Origin: JBBDRJ01 sp963766295
GTDB lineage: Bacteria; Actinomycetota; JAICYB01
NCBI GenBank assembly: GCA_963766295.1
Contig: CAVXYW010000002.1
Span: 1-64,000 of the forward strand
Length of the DNA stretch: 64,000 nt
Reading direction: 5' to 3'
The notes under the pieces were generated by a model. That model did not search any database, was not told the origin of the DNA, and was given only the letters and a program-made list of their open reading frames with translations. The position numbers and the translations under genes are program-made. Shown in pieces: positions 52,063 through 60,139 of the stretch. The first letter of the stretch is position 1. Every line of letters begins with the position of its first letter.

Positions 52063-52841
52063 AGGTACGCCTGCGCGTGCGCGATCATGTTCGCGCCGTC
52101 GGGACCTTCACCTTCGATCCGCTGTTTCTCGTTGCGGCGATCCCTATGCGTTGCGACGCGGCACCAATCCGATGCGGTTCCTCTGATAACGGTCGGCGCG
52201 TCGGGTGGGCCCACCTCCCAGGTTTCTCCGGACGGCGACTTCAGCTCGAGCCGCACCGGCCCCGGCGTGGGCAGGTTTGCAACGACGAACGCGTAGGGGA
52301 GCGAGCGCAGCGAGAGTTCGGCGACGTGTCGGAGGCGGTCGGTGTCGATTGCTTCGACGCCGCAAGCGTCGAAGCAATCGAGCCCGTGCGCCCACGTCTC
52401 CATCAAGCGCGCGGTAACGAAAGAAACCGAGCTCATGCGGTTGCCGCCCCACGGGAGCCTTCGCTTGGGATCCATTGGGGCGAGCGCGGCGCGAAGCTCG
52501 AAGTTGATGTGCTTCCACCAGGCGAATACCTCGCTTGGTGGAAGCGCCCGGCCACGATCGACCAGGCGCCGCTCGAAGGCTGCGGCGGCCTCCTCGCCTT
52601 CGATCACGGCGGCGAGACCCTCGTCCATCACCTTGGGGTTGCGGTCGTAAACCACACACTCGAGGGCGAGCTCGTCACCGACGGCCAAGTGGGCGACGCT
52701 GTCTCGGATGTCCCAGCCGGTGGCCGGCGTCGGTGTAAGCCAGGTGTCTTCATCCAGCGTTTCGAGGAGTGATTCGAGCGCGCGGGATTCGTCTGCGAAG
52801 TCCGCCAAAACCCTCTGAAGAACGGCAGCGCGATCGGACAT
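52059..52841 (-). CDS. TIGR03084-family DinB-like protein
   Basis: A 260-residue helical protein of the actinobacterial TIGR03084 family, related to mycothiol-dependent maleylpyruvate isomerase. TGWDIRDSVAHLAVGDE contains the first metal His; FVTARLMETWAHGLDCFD has the second, with Glu, in the form ExxxHxxD. A C-terminal strand domain contains PVRLELKSPSGETWEVGPP. Likely binds a divalent metal and perhaps mycothiol. ATG 52841 has AGAGG before it. First gene of the operon that runs through M20, M28-like, DUF35, thiolase and hydratase genes. Contains a long perfect inverted repeat inside the coding sequence. Confidence 0.88.
   Translation of the reverse strand: MSDRAAVLQRVLADFADESRALESLLETLDEDTWLTPTPATGWDIRDSVAHLAVGDELALECVVYDRNPKVMDEGLAAVIEGEEAAAAFERRLVDRGRALPPSEVFAWWKHINFELRAALAPMDPKRRLPWGGNRMSSVSFVTARLMETWAHGLDCFDACGVEAIDTDRLRHVAELSLRSLPYAFVVANLPTPGPVRLELKSPSGETWEVGPPDAPTVIRGTASDWCRVATHRDRRNEKQRIEGEGPDGANMIAHAQAYL
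52345..52381. repeat. 16-bp perfect inverted repeat inside a gene
   Basis: TCGATTGCTTCGACGC (52345-52360) and GCGTCGAAGCAATCGA (52366-52381) are exact complements around the 5-base loop CGCAA. The stretch encodes LDCFDACGVEAID in the TIGR03084 gene. A stem this long is not expected in coding DNA by chance. Confidence 0.85.
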
Positions 52842-52914
52842 CTGACCTCTTTGATTCTTAGACCGGGATGTTAGGTTAGGTTTACCAGCCCAGCAGGGGG
52901 TGAGTAGGACGGCA

Positions 52915-53551
52915 ATGGGGAGAGTTTCAGCGCCTGCCCGTTCGCGGGCACCCGGCCTCGAGTCGAAATCGGCGCGCGGTCGCAACCGCCGGGAGATGAT
53001 CCTGTCGGCGGCGGCCAGCCTCTTCCACCGCCAAGGCTTCCACGAGACCGGCATCGATGAGATCGGCGCCGCCGTCGGAATAACCGGCCCCGGCGTCTAC
53101 CGTCACTTCGAGAGCAAGCAACATCTGCTCGCTGAGATCCTCGATCGGAGCATGGAGCGCCACCAGGAGATCCTCACCGAGGTGAGCGCGTGTGGGCTCC
53201 CACCGGCTGAAGCACTTCGCAAACTTGTCGACCTGTCGGCGGCGGCGCTGGCCGAAAACAAGGACGCAGCCGCCATCTACTTCCAGGAAGCGCGCAATCT
53301 TCCTTCGTCTTCGGCAGCACGCCTGACGCGCATCCAGCGCTCGCTGATCCGTGAGTGGGTTCACCTATTGAGCAATGCGCGTCCCGATATTTCCGAAGAG
53401 GACGCTCATGTCGCCGTTCGTGCGGCCGGCGGATTGTTGAACTCGGTGGCGTACTTCGACGACATCAATGCCGGACGAACGACTCGCCAAGCTTTTGGCC
53501 GACATGTGCTACGCGTCTCTTTTGCAAGCGGACCCGAAGGGTCGTTCGTAG
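52915..53551 (+). CDS. TetR-family transcriptional regulator, one frame change
   Basis: About 211 residues after one extra A is dropped in ATCAATGCCG (53464-53469). The helix-turn-helix is SAAASLFHRQGFHETGIDEI, GAAVGITGPGVYRHFESKQH. The ligand domain continues RLTRIQRSLIREWVHLL, AVRAAGGLLNSVAYFDDI, then MPDERLAKLLADMCYASLLQ to TAG 53551. ATG 52915 is preferred over GTG 52900 because AGGA lies before it. The HTH resembles the KstR/FadR-like branch that responds to acyl-CoA. It is divergent from the six-gene operon and 22 bp from the acyl-CoA ligase gene, so it probably represses the locus, and may be the factor for the GTWA-N8-TAAC sites. Confidence 0.85.
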
Positions 53552-53572
53552 CAAACGTCGAAGGGGGAAGGT

Positions 53573-55166
53573 TTGCTCGATCGCGATCGCGTGCTTCCGC
53601 ATCTCCTCGCCATGCGTGCCGAAGCCGAACCCGATCGTGTTTTCTTCCAGCAGATCGACGGACCCGAACTGACCTATCGGCAGCTGCACGAGGGGAACCT
53701 TCTCTGGGCCGACGCTTACCGGCGTCTGGGCGTTCAACCCTTCGAGAACGTAGCGACGATGCTTCCCACCGACGTCGAGACTTATCACTCGTGGATGGGC
53801 CTGGCGTGGCTGCGCGCCATCGACGTGCCGATGAACACGATGTTCCGGGACAAGATGCTTCGGTACATCGTCGACAACTCCGACGCACGCACTCTGGTCA
53901 TCGGCTCCGAGTTCGCGGACAGGCTCGCGGAAGTTGCGGGTGATCTCCCGAAATTGGAAACCGTCGTCGTTCCGGACACCGACGACGTCAAGGGTGATCT
54001 GCCGTTCCGCGTTGTCACGCGAAGCGAGTTCCTCGGCGGCGCCACACCTGCGACAGACCTCGAGGGACCCGAGTACTACGACATCGCGAGCATCATCTAC
54101 ACGTCCGGAACAACCGGTCCGTCCAAGGGAGTGCTCGTTCCCTGGCCGGAGCTGTACTGGTTCGACGTCTATCAAGAAGGGGAGCTGACGCCGGACGACG
54201 GCCTGTACATGTTCCTTCCGCCGTACCACGTGTCCGGGAAGCTGAACCTGTATCTCACGGCGAAACACAACACGCGATTGGTGATGCGTCCCGGTTTCAG
54301 CCTCGCGGAGTTCTGGAACGACATCCGGAAATACGATTGCACCGCGGTTGGATTGCTTGGACCGCTCGCGCGGTTGCTGATGCTCAACCCCGAAGCGCCG
54401 GACGATGCCGACAACCCCATCACCAGGGCGACGTGCGGCCCGCTATTCCCGGAAGTGGATGCGTTCAAGAAGCGTTTCGGTCTCGAGCTCGGCACCGGTT
54501 ACGGCATGACGGAGATCGGCGCCGTCACGGCCACCGAAGGGACGAACATCGAGGACTGGCGAAGCTGCGGAAAGGTTCGTCCGGGCCGGCCCGGTTACCG
54601 GCTCAAGGTTGTGGACGAACACGACGAAGAGGTCGGGCCGGGAGCCGTGGGCGAGCTGATCGTCCGCTGCGAAGAACCGTGGTGCATGAACGTCGGCTAC
54701 TACGGGATGCCCGAGAAGACCGCGGAAGCTTGGCGCAACGGTTGGTTCCACACCGGCGACGGCTTCAAGGTCGACGAGAACGGCAACTTCTTCTTCGTCG
54801 ACCGGCTTGAAGGACGCCATCCGGCGCCGCGGCGAGAACATCTCGTCCTTCGAGGTCGAGGGTTACGTCAACGACCATCCGGACGTGACCGAGAGCGCCG
54901 CGATCGGGGTTCCGTCGGAGCTCGGTGAGGACGAAGTGAAGGTGCTGGTCGTGCGCAAGCCGGAGTCGGAGCTGACGGCGGAGGCTTTGCTCGAGACGCT
55001 GATCCCGAAGATGCCGCGGTTCATGGTCCCGCGCTACGTGGAATTCGTGGATGCCTTACCGAAGACGGAGGCGACATCGCGGACGCAGAAGGCGAAGCTT
55101 CGCGAGAACGCGCTGAACGAGAGCACCTGGGATCGCGAGAAAGCCGGCGTGAAGTTACCCAAATAA
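53573..55166 (+). CDS. AMP-forming acyl-CoA synthetase (CaiC-like), one frame change
   Basis: About 530 residues. It activates a carboxylic acid to its CoA thioester. The phosphate loop is IIYTSGTTGPSKG (residues 174-186), the A5 motif is TGYGMTEIG, the A7 motif is WFHTGDGFKVDENGNFFFVD. At CTTGAAGG (54806-54813) the frame changes by +1 and the A8 hinge and C-terminal domain follow: KDAIRRRGENISSFEVEGYV and VPRYVEFVDALPKTEATSR. TTG 53573 has AAGGGGGAAGG before it. The catalytic Lys of A10 is in the TQKAKLRE segment. Closest look is the crotonobetaine/carnitine-CoA ligase branch; the true acid is unknown. Likely repressed by TetR upstream. Confidence 0.9.
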
Positions 55167-55193
55167 CTCATCAGGCCACGCTAGTCTTCGCCT

Positions 55194-55628
55194 GTGAAAC
55201 CGATCGAGGTGCTCTTCCCTCCGCTTCTATTGCCGAAGCTCATCGAAGAGATTCAGTCGGTAGTCCGGTTCATGCGCGATCTGGGACCCCGGATGGATCG
55301 CGCGATGAAGCTCGCCGAGCAGCTCGACGCGAGCATCCAGTCCGCGATTCCGGTGGTCGAGGCCGTCAACACTTCACTGAAGGCCGCGACCCCGATCGCC
55401 GGCGCCGTGGATGCTTCCTTGAAAGTCGGCCTGCCCTTGCTGGAACAACTCGAGAGGAACATCAAAACGACGCTTCCACTTCTCGAGAAGCTCGAACCGA
55501 TAGCGAGGCGCGCCATGGACATCACCGGCCCGCTGGAAGGCGCCGTCGAACGGCTCGGACGTGTCGTCGACAGGCTTCCGGGCGGGAAGCGGAGCAAAGA
55601 GAACGGCGCGGACGAAGCCGTTTCTTAG
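55194..55628 (+). CDS. Helical-repeat protein of unknown function
   Basis: A 144-residue protein without signal or membrane segment, made almost wholly of amphipathic helices with a loose repeat of about 22 residues: AEQLDASIQSAIPVVEAVNT, SLKAATPIAGAVDASLKVG, LPLLEQLERNIKTTLPLLEK, LEPIARRAMDITGPLEGAVE. Hydrophobic residues fall at heptad-like positions with Pro breaking each helix, as in apolipoprotein-like or phasin-like proteins that lie on lipid surfaces. It follows the acyl-CoA ligase by 28 bp on the same strand. A granule- or membrane-surface role is an inference from composition and context; no family is recognised. Confidence 0.7.
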   Translation: MKPIEVLFPPLLLPKLIEEIQSVVRFMRDLGPRMDRAMKLAEQLDASIQSAIPVVEAVNTSLKAATPIAGAVDASLKVGLPLLEQLERNIKTTLPLLEKLEPIARRAMDITGPLEGAVERLGRVVDRLPGGKRSKENGADEAVS

Positions 55629-55629
55629 C

Positions 55630-56769
55630 TCAGGCCGCGATCAGGCGCGCTACCAGTTCGCGGTGGTATGCGGAGTCGCCCAAGAACAGCTCGTTGGACT
55701 TCGCCCGCTTGAAGTACAGGTGCATGTCGTGCTCCCAGGTGAAGCCGATCCCTCCGTGCACCTGGATCCCGATTGCCGAAACTCTCGTGTACGCGGAACC
55801 GCAGTACGCCTTGGCCACCGACGCCGCAAGAGGAAGCTCTGCGTCGTCTGAAGAGGCCGCCCAAGCCGCGTAGTACATCGCCGAACGCGCCATCTCTACG
55901 TCGACCAGCATGTCCGCGCACTTGTGCTTGACGGCTTGGAACGAACCGATCGGGCGCCCGAACTGCATGCGCACCTTCGCGTAATCGACGGACATGTCGA
56001 GAACCTTTTGTGCTCCGCCGACGCACTCCGCGCAAAGCATCGCCGTCGTCTTCTGCAACCCTCGCTCCAATCCAGGCCAGCCGCCGTCGACTTCTCCCAA
56101 AACGGCATCCGCACCCAGCTTCACGCCGTCGAGCGCGACCTCACACCAGCGCCGGGTGGTGTCCATCGTCTTGTGCTGTTTGATCGAGACGCCGGTCGCA
56201 CCCGCGTCGACGACGAACAGCGTTATGCCGTGTGTCGGATCGTCTCCCGACGTAGTGCGCGCCGCAACCACGATCGTGTCGGACACGTGCGCGTCGGGAA
56301 CGAAGGCTTTCGTCCCCGACAGCACGTAGCTGTCCCCGTCGCGGGTTGCAGCAAGCTGAATGCCCAGAGCGTCGACGCGTCCCGTGCTTTCCGTGAAAGC
56401 GATGGTCGCGATGCGTGCACCGGAAGCGATGCCGGCCAACAGATCTTTACGTTGAGCGTCGGAACCGGCCTCCAGGATCACCGGTGCGGCCAGCGCGACA
56501 GCCGAGAAGAATGGTCCGGGAACTACGGCGCGTCCCATCTCTTCGATGAGCACGCCGAGGTCGACGTACGACATACCTTGGCCGCCGAACTCCTCCGGGA
56601 TCGCGATGGCCATCCAGCCGAGGTCGGCCATCTTCTTGTAGAAACCGGCGTCGTGTGCGGTGTCGCCATCCATCTGAGAGCGCACAAAGGTCGGCGCACA
56701 TTCCTTCTCGAGGAACTCGCGCGCGTAACGCTGCAGAGTTTCCTGGTCGTCGTTTAGTCCGAAGTCCAC
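55630..56769 (-). CDS. Acyl-CoA dehydrogenase
   Basis: A 379-residue flavoprotein that introduces the alpha-beta double bond in an acyl-CoA. Substrate-site and FAD elements are IATIAFTESTGRVDALG, YVLSGTKAFVPDAHVSDTIV and the C-terminal QVHGGIGFTWEHDMHLYFKR. The Glu in WEHDM is a candidate catalytic base, as in some FadE proteins. It starts at GTG 56769, 9 bp after a secreted esterase gene. Actinobacterial FadE proteins of this shorter type often work as heteromers with a second subunit; the other one at 61071 may be independent. Convergent with the helical-repeat gene with one base between. Confidence 0.92.
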   Translation of the reverse strand: MDFGLNDDQETLQRYAREFLEKECAPTFVRSQMDGDTAHDAGFYKKMADLGWMAIAIPEEFGGQGMSYVDLGVLIEEMGRAVVPGPFFSAVALAAPVILEAGSDAQRKDLLAGIASGARIATIAFTESTGRVDALGIQLAATRDGDSYVLSGTKAFVPDAHVSDTIVVAARTTSGDDPTHGITLFVVDAGATGVSIKQHKTMDTTRRWCEVALDGVKLGADAVLGEVDGGWPGLERGLQKTTAMLCAECVGGAQKVLDMSVDYAKVRMQFGRPIGSFQAVKHKCADMLVDVEMARSAMYYAAWAASSDDAELPLAASVAKAYCGSAYTRVSAIGIQVHGGIGFTWEHDMHLYFKRAKSNELFLGDSAYHRELVARLIAA

Positions 56770-56778
56770 AGATTGCTC

Positions 56779-57840
56779 CTAGAACGGTGCATCGATGCCG
56801 AGAGCATCTAAGACATAGCGGGTTAGTTGCAGGAATCCTTCCTGCAGGACGGCGGGATCGGTAGGCGTGGAGACGCCGACCGTAGCGCCCAGATTGCCGG
56901 TGAGTTCCGGCTCGGCTCGGGCGAGAGCCGATATCGGAGAACCCTCTAGATCGGCCAGTCCCTGGATCCGGTTCGGCCCGCCGAGTATCACGTGTCGGTA
57001 CAGGAAGTCGCGCGAGAAGTCGACCCCCAGCGTCTGATGCGTGCCGGCGATGAAGGTTACGAACTCACACGTATTGAGGGCCGCGATCGTGAGTACGCAC
57101 ACCAGCGGAGACAGCGGATATGGAACTTGCTCGTCGTTGGTTCCGTGATAGATCGCGATCGGCGGATCGCCGGTTTGAGGAGCCGCACCCTGGAGGCCGG
57201 GCGCGTAAGCGCCGGCATGTGAGACGGCGGCTTGCACGTTGGACGGAAAACCCGGATTGCCGCTGGATCCCGGATCGCCGGAGTTGAAGGCTGTTGCCAA
57301 CGCGGTGATGCCGCCGGCGGATATCCCACCGATGCCGATCTTGTTCGGATCGATCCCGATTTCGTCAGCGTTGTCGCGCGCCCATCGGATGGCAGCCTGT
57401 GCGTCGTGCTGAGCAGCCTTGGCCGCGGCTTGTGCGCGCGGGATCTGATCGGGATTTTGAAGGATGCCGATGGCCGCACCGCCAACGAGGTCGGGATCCA
57501 GCCGGTAGCCGACGGAGATCCCAACCCATCCTCGCCGCACGAAATCGCGGAGCGGTCCGCTGCTCGACTTGTTGCCGGTATTGAAGTTTCCGCCATGCAC
57601 CCACACGTAGAGCCCGCGTGAGGTTTCTTCGTCCTCCGGCGGCGTGTATAGATCGAGCTTCAGTGTTTCCGGCTCGCCCCTGGAGTTGATGGCTTCGCCG
57701 TAGATGATGTCCTTCTCGACCAGCGGATCACCGAAAAGGACGTCGACGTAGCGGACGGGGCCCTGCGCGGCTGCCCCGATCGGCAGGAGAAGCAGAAGCA
57801 TGGCCGCCGCGGCGATAGCACGGCGAAGTATCGTTCGCAT
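56779..57840 (-). CDS. Secreted esterase (alpha/beta hydrolase, carboxylesterase-like)
   Basis: A 353-residue exported hydrolase. Signal peptide RTILRRAIAAAAMLLLLL is followed by a likely cut at GAAAQG. Oxyanion hole YVWVHGGNFNTGN, nucleophile GISAGGITAL and IAGTHQTLG with the late His. The HGG and GxSAG pattern is that of the hormone-sensitive lipase/carboxylesterase type. ATG 57840 is chosen because it begins a typical signal peptide; the longer frame does not. Divergent from an enoyl-CoA hydratase gene with palindrome P3 between them. It may release the acid that the downstream acyl-CoA dehydrogenase and neighbours degrade. Confidence 0.85.
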   Translation of the reverse strand: MRTILRRAIAAAAMLLLLLPIGAAAQGPVRYVDVLFGDPLVEKDIIYGEAINSRGEPETLKLDLYTPPEDEETSRGLYVWVHGGNFNTGNKSSSGPLRDFVRRGWVGISVGYRLDPDLVGGAAIGILQNPDQIPRAQAAAKAAQHDAQAAIRWARDNADEIGIDPNKIGIGGISAGGITALATAFNSGDPGSSGNPGFPSNVQAAVSHAGAYAPGLQGAAPQTGDPPIAIYHGTNDEQVPYPLSPLVCVLTIAALNTCEFVTFIAGTHQTLGVDFSRDFLYRHVILGGPNRIQGLADLEGSPISALARAEPELTGNLGATVGVSTPTDPAVLQEGFLQLTRYVLDALGIDAPF

Positions 57841-57870
57841 CCATTCCCTCCGGGCCCGGTCCCTGTGGAG

Positions 57871-57898
57871 CCAAATGTAATCCTGGATTAACATTTGG
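57871..57898. promoter_or_regulatory. Operator-like palindrome P3 (28 bp)
   Basis: A 28-bp palindrome centred between 57884 and 57885. The outer eight pairs, CCAAATGT and ACATTTGG, are perfect, and ten of fourteen pairs match overall. Its core GTAA-N8-TAAC (57877-57892) differs by one base from the half-sites at 38635 and 45763. It lies between the starts of the divergent esterase-dehydrogenase and hydratase-SBP-2 operons. Confidence 0.6.
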
Positions 57899-57920
57899 TC
57901 AACGCGAGGGGGACGAGCGG

Positions 57921-58670
57921 TTGGACGACGTCGTTGGATACGAGAAGGTCGGCAACGTCGCGACCATTACGCTCAATCGTCCCGACAAGCTGAACGCCAT
58001 CAACTGGGACGTGGTCAACGGGCTCGATTCCGCCTTCGAACGCGCAGCGTCCGACGACGAGGTCAAAGCCGTCATTTTGACGGGAAACGGAAAGGCCTTC
58101 TCCGTCGGTGACGACCTCAACCAGGCCTGGTCGGGTGAGCAGTTCGAGTCCCTTATGAAGCGCTTCAAGGAGCATCCCGAGGAAGCGGAATCGGACAGGC
58201 AGTTCGAGTTCCCCAAACCTGTGGTGATCGCGGTCAACGGCTACTGCTTCGGTGGAGCGCTCGAGCTGGTGCTGTGGGCCGACATCCTCATCGCCGCCGA
58301 CGATGCCGAGTTCGCGACGCAGTTCGTGAAGTACGGGCTGACGGGTGGAGCCGTGACCTTCTACAGGCTCCCGCGGCTGATCGGACACACGAACGCGTCT
58401 TACATGCTTTTGACCGGGGAGCGAATCTCGGCCGACGAGGCCCAAGGCATGGGTCTTGTAACGAGGGTCGTCCCTCGTGCGAGCCTGATGGACGAAGCCA
58501 TGCGCATCGCATCGACCATCGCCTCGTATCCGGAGGAAGCCGTTCGCAACACGCGTGAGGCCATGCGCATCAGTCTTCGTGCGACGCCCGAAGGGCAGCG
58601 CGACATCACGGTCTTCTCGAATCAGTTGCTCGCATCGCTCTTCGAGCGCATGAGGGACGCACAGCAATGA
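57921..58670 (+). CDS. Enoyl-CoA hydratase/isomerase
   Basis: A 249-residue crotonase-fold enzyme. VATITLNRPDKLNAINWDVV, GKAFSVGDDLNQAW (first loop) and VVIAVNGYCFGGALELVLWA (second loop, with Glu) are canonical, as is LTGGAVTFYRLPRLIGHTNA. TTG 57921 follows GAGGGGGACG. The Val at the SVGDD position instead of a small residue is unusual for hydratases. Translationally coupled with SBP-2 by an ATGA overlap. Its operon with a substrate-binding protein links catabolism directly to uptake of the same compound. Confidence 0.9.
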   Translation: MDDVVGYEKVGNVATITLNRPDKLNAINWDVVNGLDSAFERAASDDEVKAVILTGNGKAFSVGDDLNQAWSGEQFESLMKRFKEHPEEAESDRQFEFPKPVVIAVNGYCFGGALELVLWADILIAADDAEFATQFVKYGLTGGAVTFYRLPRLIGHTNASYMLLTGERISADEAQGMGLVTRVVPRASLMDEAMRIASTIASYPEEAVRNTREAMRISLRATPEGQRDITVFSNQLLASLFERMRDAQQ

Positions 58671-60139
58671 TGCGAATGGGGTATTCGCGCCTCGCGGTGG
58701 TCCAGGCAGCGGTAGCCGCCGGACTGATCATCGCCGCTTCCGTCGGGATCTTCTCGACCGAGGAGAAGTCGAAAGTGACGGCGTCCGACAGTGAACCAAC
58801 AACCGCGCCCATCGATTTCGCAGCAACGGCCACGCCGGGCGCGACCACAGGTCCAGGATCGAAGTCCACAGGGACGGTCGCCGTTCCCGGTGCCCCCGGC
58901 GGCGGCCCGACTCCTGTTGTCAAGGGAAGGATCGGAAGAGGTGTAAACGCTCAGCAGATCAGGGTCGGCATACAGGTCCCGAAGAATCTGAACGCCGCGA
59001 TCGCGCTTCTCGGCGCGACGACGACGGCGGCCGACAACCTCGTGGATCAGGTAAAGGCCGTTGAGAAGTGGGTCAACGACCACGGCGGAGTAGCCGGAAG
59101 GATCTTGAAGGTGGTCATCCACGAAACCGATCCGCTTGCGGGAACCTTCGCCACTCAATCGCAGGAAGCGTGTACGACTTTCGCCGAAGACGCGGAAGTC
59201 GCTATGGCGGCGAACACTTTATCGAGCGTCGGGCCGGACATGGTCGCCTGCCTTTCGCAGCGCGACACGCCGATGATCGCTCAGAACTCTTATCCCTACG
59301 ATCAGGCGGAGTTCGACAAGTACGGCAAATACCTCTACCAGACCGCTCGCTGGGAAGCAGGCGCATGGCATCGCGCGTACCTCGACGGTCTCAAGGCACA
59401 AGGGTTCTTCAACGGCGGCACGCTGGGTCTCGCGCGCTTCGACTCGCCCGCACACAAGCGGCTGGCGGACAAGGTCATCAAGCCGCACCTGAAGAAGCTG
59501 GGTGTGACGCTAAAGACGGAAGCACCGATACGCATGGCCGGCCGGTTCACGGAGTTCGCCGACATGTCGGCCGAGATCGCCGGCGCCGTCCTGAAGTTCA
59601 AGGATGACGAGGTAAACCGAGTTATCCTCGTCGAGGAAGCCGGCGCGCTTCTATTCTTCTGGCTCCCGGCTGCTGAGAACTCGGACTATTACCCGCGTTA
59701 CGGACTCAACAGCCAGCTGACGCCCGGGTTGCATGCACTGAACCACGCGCGATCGATGCAAGGTGCGGTCGGCGTCGGCTGGAGCCCGCAACAGGACGTC
59801 TTCCACGCTCAGGATCCGAAGGAGATGCCGGGCTTCGAACTCTGCGACAAGATCATCAAAGATGCCGGACTATTCGATCCCGACAAGCCGCGTTCGGGAG
59901 CATACGAATGCGACAGCATCTTCTTCTTCAAAGAGGTATTCGATACAGCGATCGATCTAACCCCGGACGGTTTTCGCGCGGCGATCGCCAAGCTCGGGAC
60001 GTCGTTCGATTCGTCCCTGACGTTCAAGACGAGATTCGCACCGGGACGGCAATGGGGTGTCGCGCAGCTTCGGCACTTCGCGTTCGACAACGGATGCAAG
60101 TGCTTCCGTTACAAAGGCAATCCGTACGACGCTCCCTAG
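58667..60139 (+). CDS. ABC transporter substrate-binding protein, LivK-like (SBP-2)
   Basis: A 490-residue paralogue of SBP-1. It has an uncleaved-type N-terminal anchor (RLAVVQAAVAAGLIIAASVG) without a lipobox Cys, then a Thr/Pro/Gly linker to about residue 80. The binding domain contains IGRGVNAQQIRVGIQVPKNL, NAAIALLGATTT, WVNDHGGVAGRILKVVIH and AGALLFFWLPAAENSDY, each with a counterpart in SBP-1. The two Cys near the end (FDNGCKCFRYKG) match the SBP-1 tail, so they may form a disulfide. No permease is adjacent, so it may use the fused LivHMG/LivF transporter about 14 kb upstream. Confidence 0.9.
   Translation: MMRMGYSRLAVVQAAVAAGLIIAASVGIFSTEEKSKVTASDSEPTTAPIDFAATATPGATTGPGSKSTGTVAVPGAPGGGPTPVVKGRIGRGVNAQQIRVGIQVPKNLNAAIALLGATTTAADNLVDQVKAVEKWVNDHGGVAGRILKVVIHETDPLAGTFATQSQEACTTFAEDAEVAMAANTLSSVGPDMVACLSQRDTPMIAQNSYPYDQAEFDKYGKYLYQTARWEAGAWHRAYLDGLKAQGFFNGGTLGLARFDSPAHKRLADKVIKPHLKKLGVTLKTEAPIRMAGRFTEFADMSAEIAGAVLKFKDDEVNRVILVEEAGALLFFWLPAAENSDYYPRYGLNSQLTPGLHALNHARSMQGAVGVGWSPQQDVFHAQDPKEMPGFELCDKIIKDAGLFDPDKPRSGAYECDSIFFFKEVFDTAIDLTPDGFRAAIAKLGTSFDSSLTFKTRFAPGRQWGVAQLRHFAFDNGCKCFRYKGNPYDAP

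Noticed and set aside
50803..52296. A 497-codon + frame over the M20 peptidase gene
   Set aside because: Antisense shadow; the minus strand has complete metal-ligand motifs.
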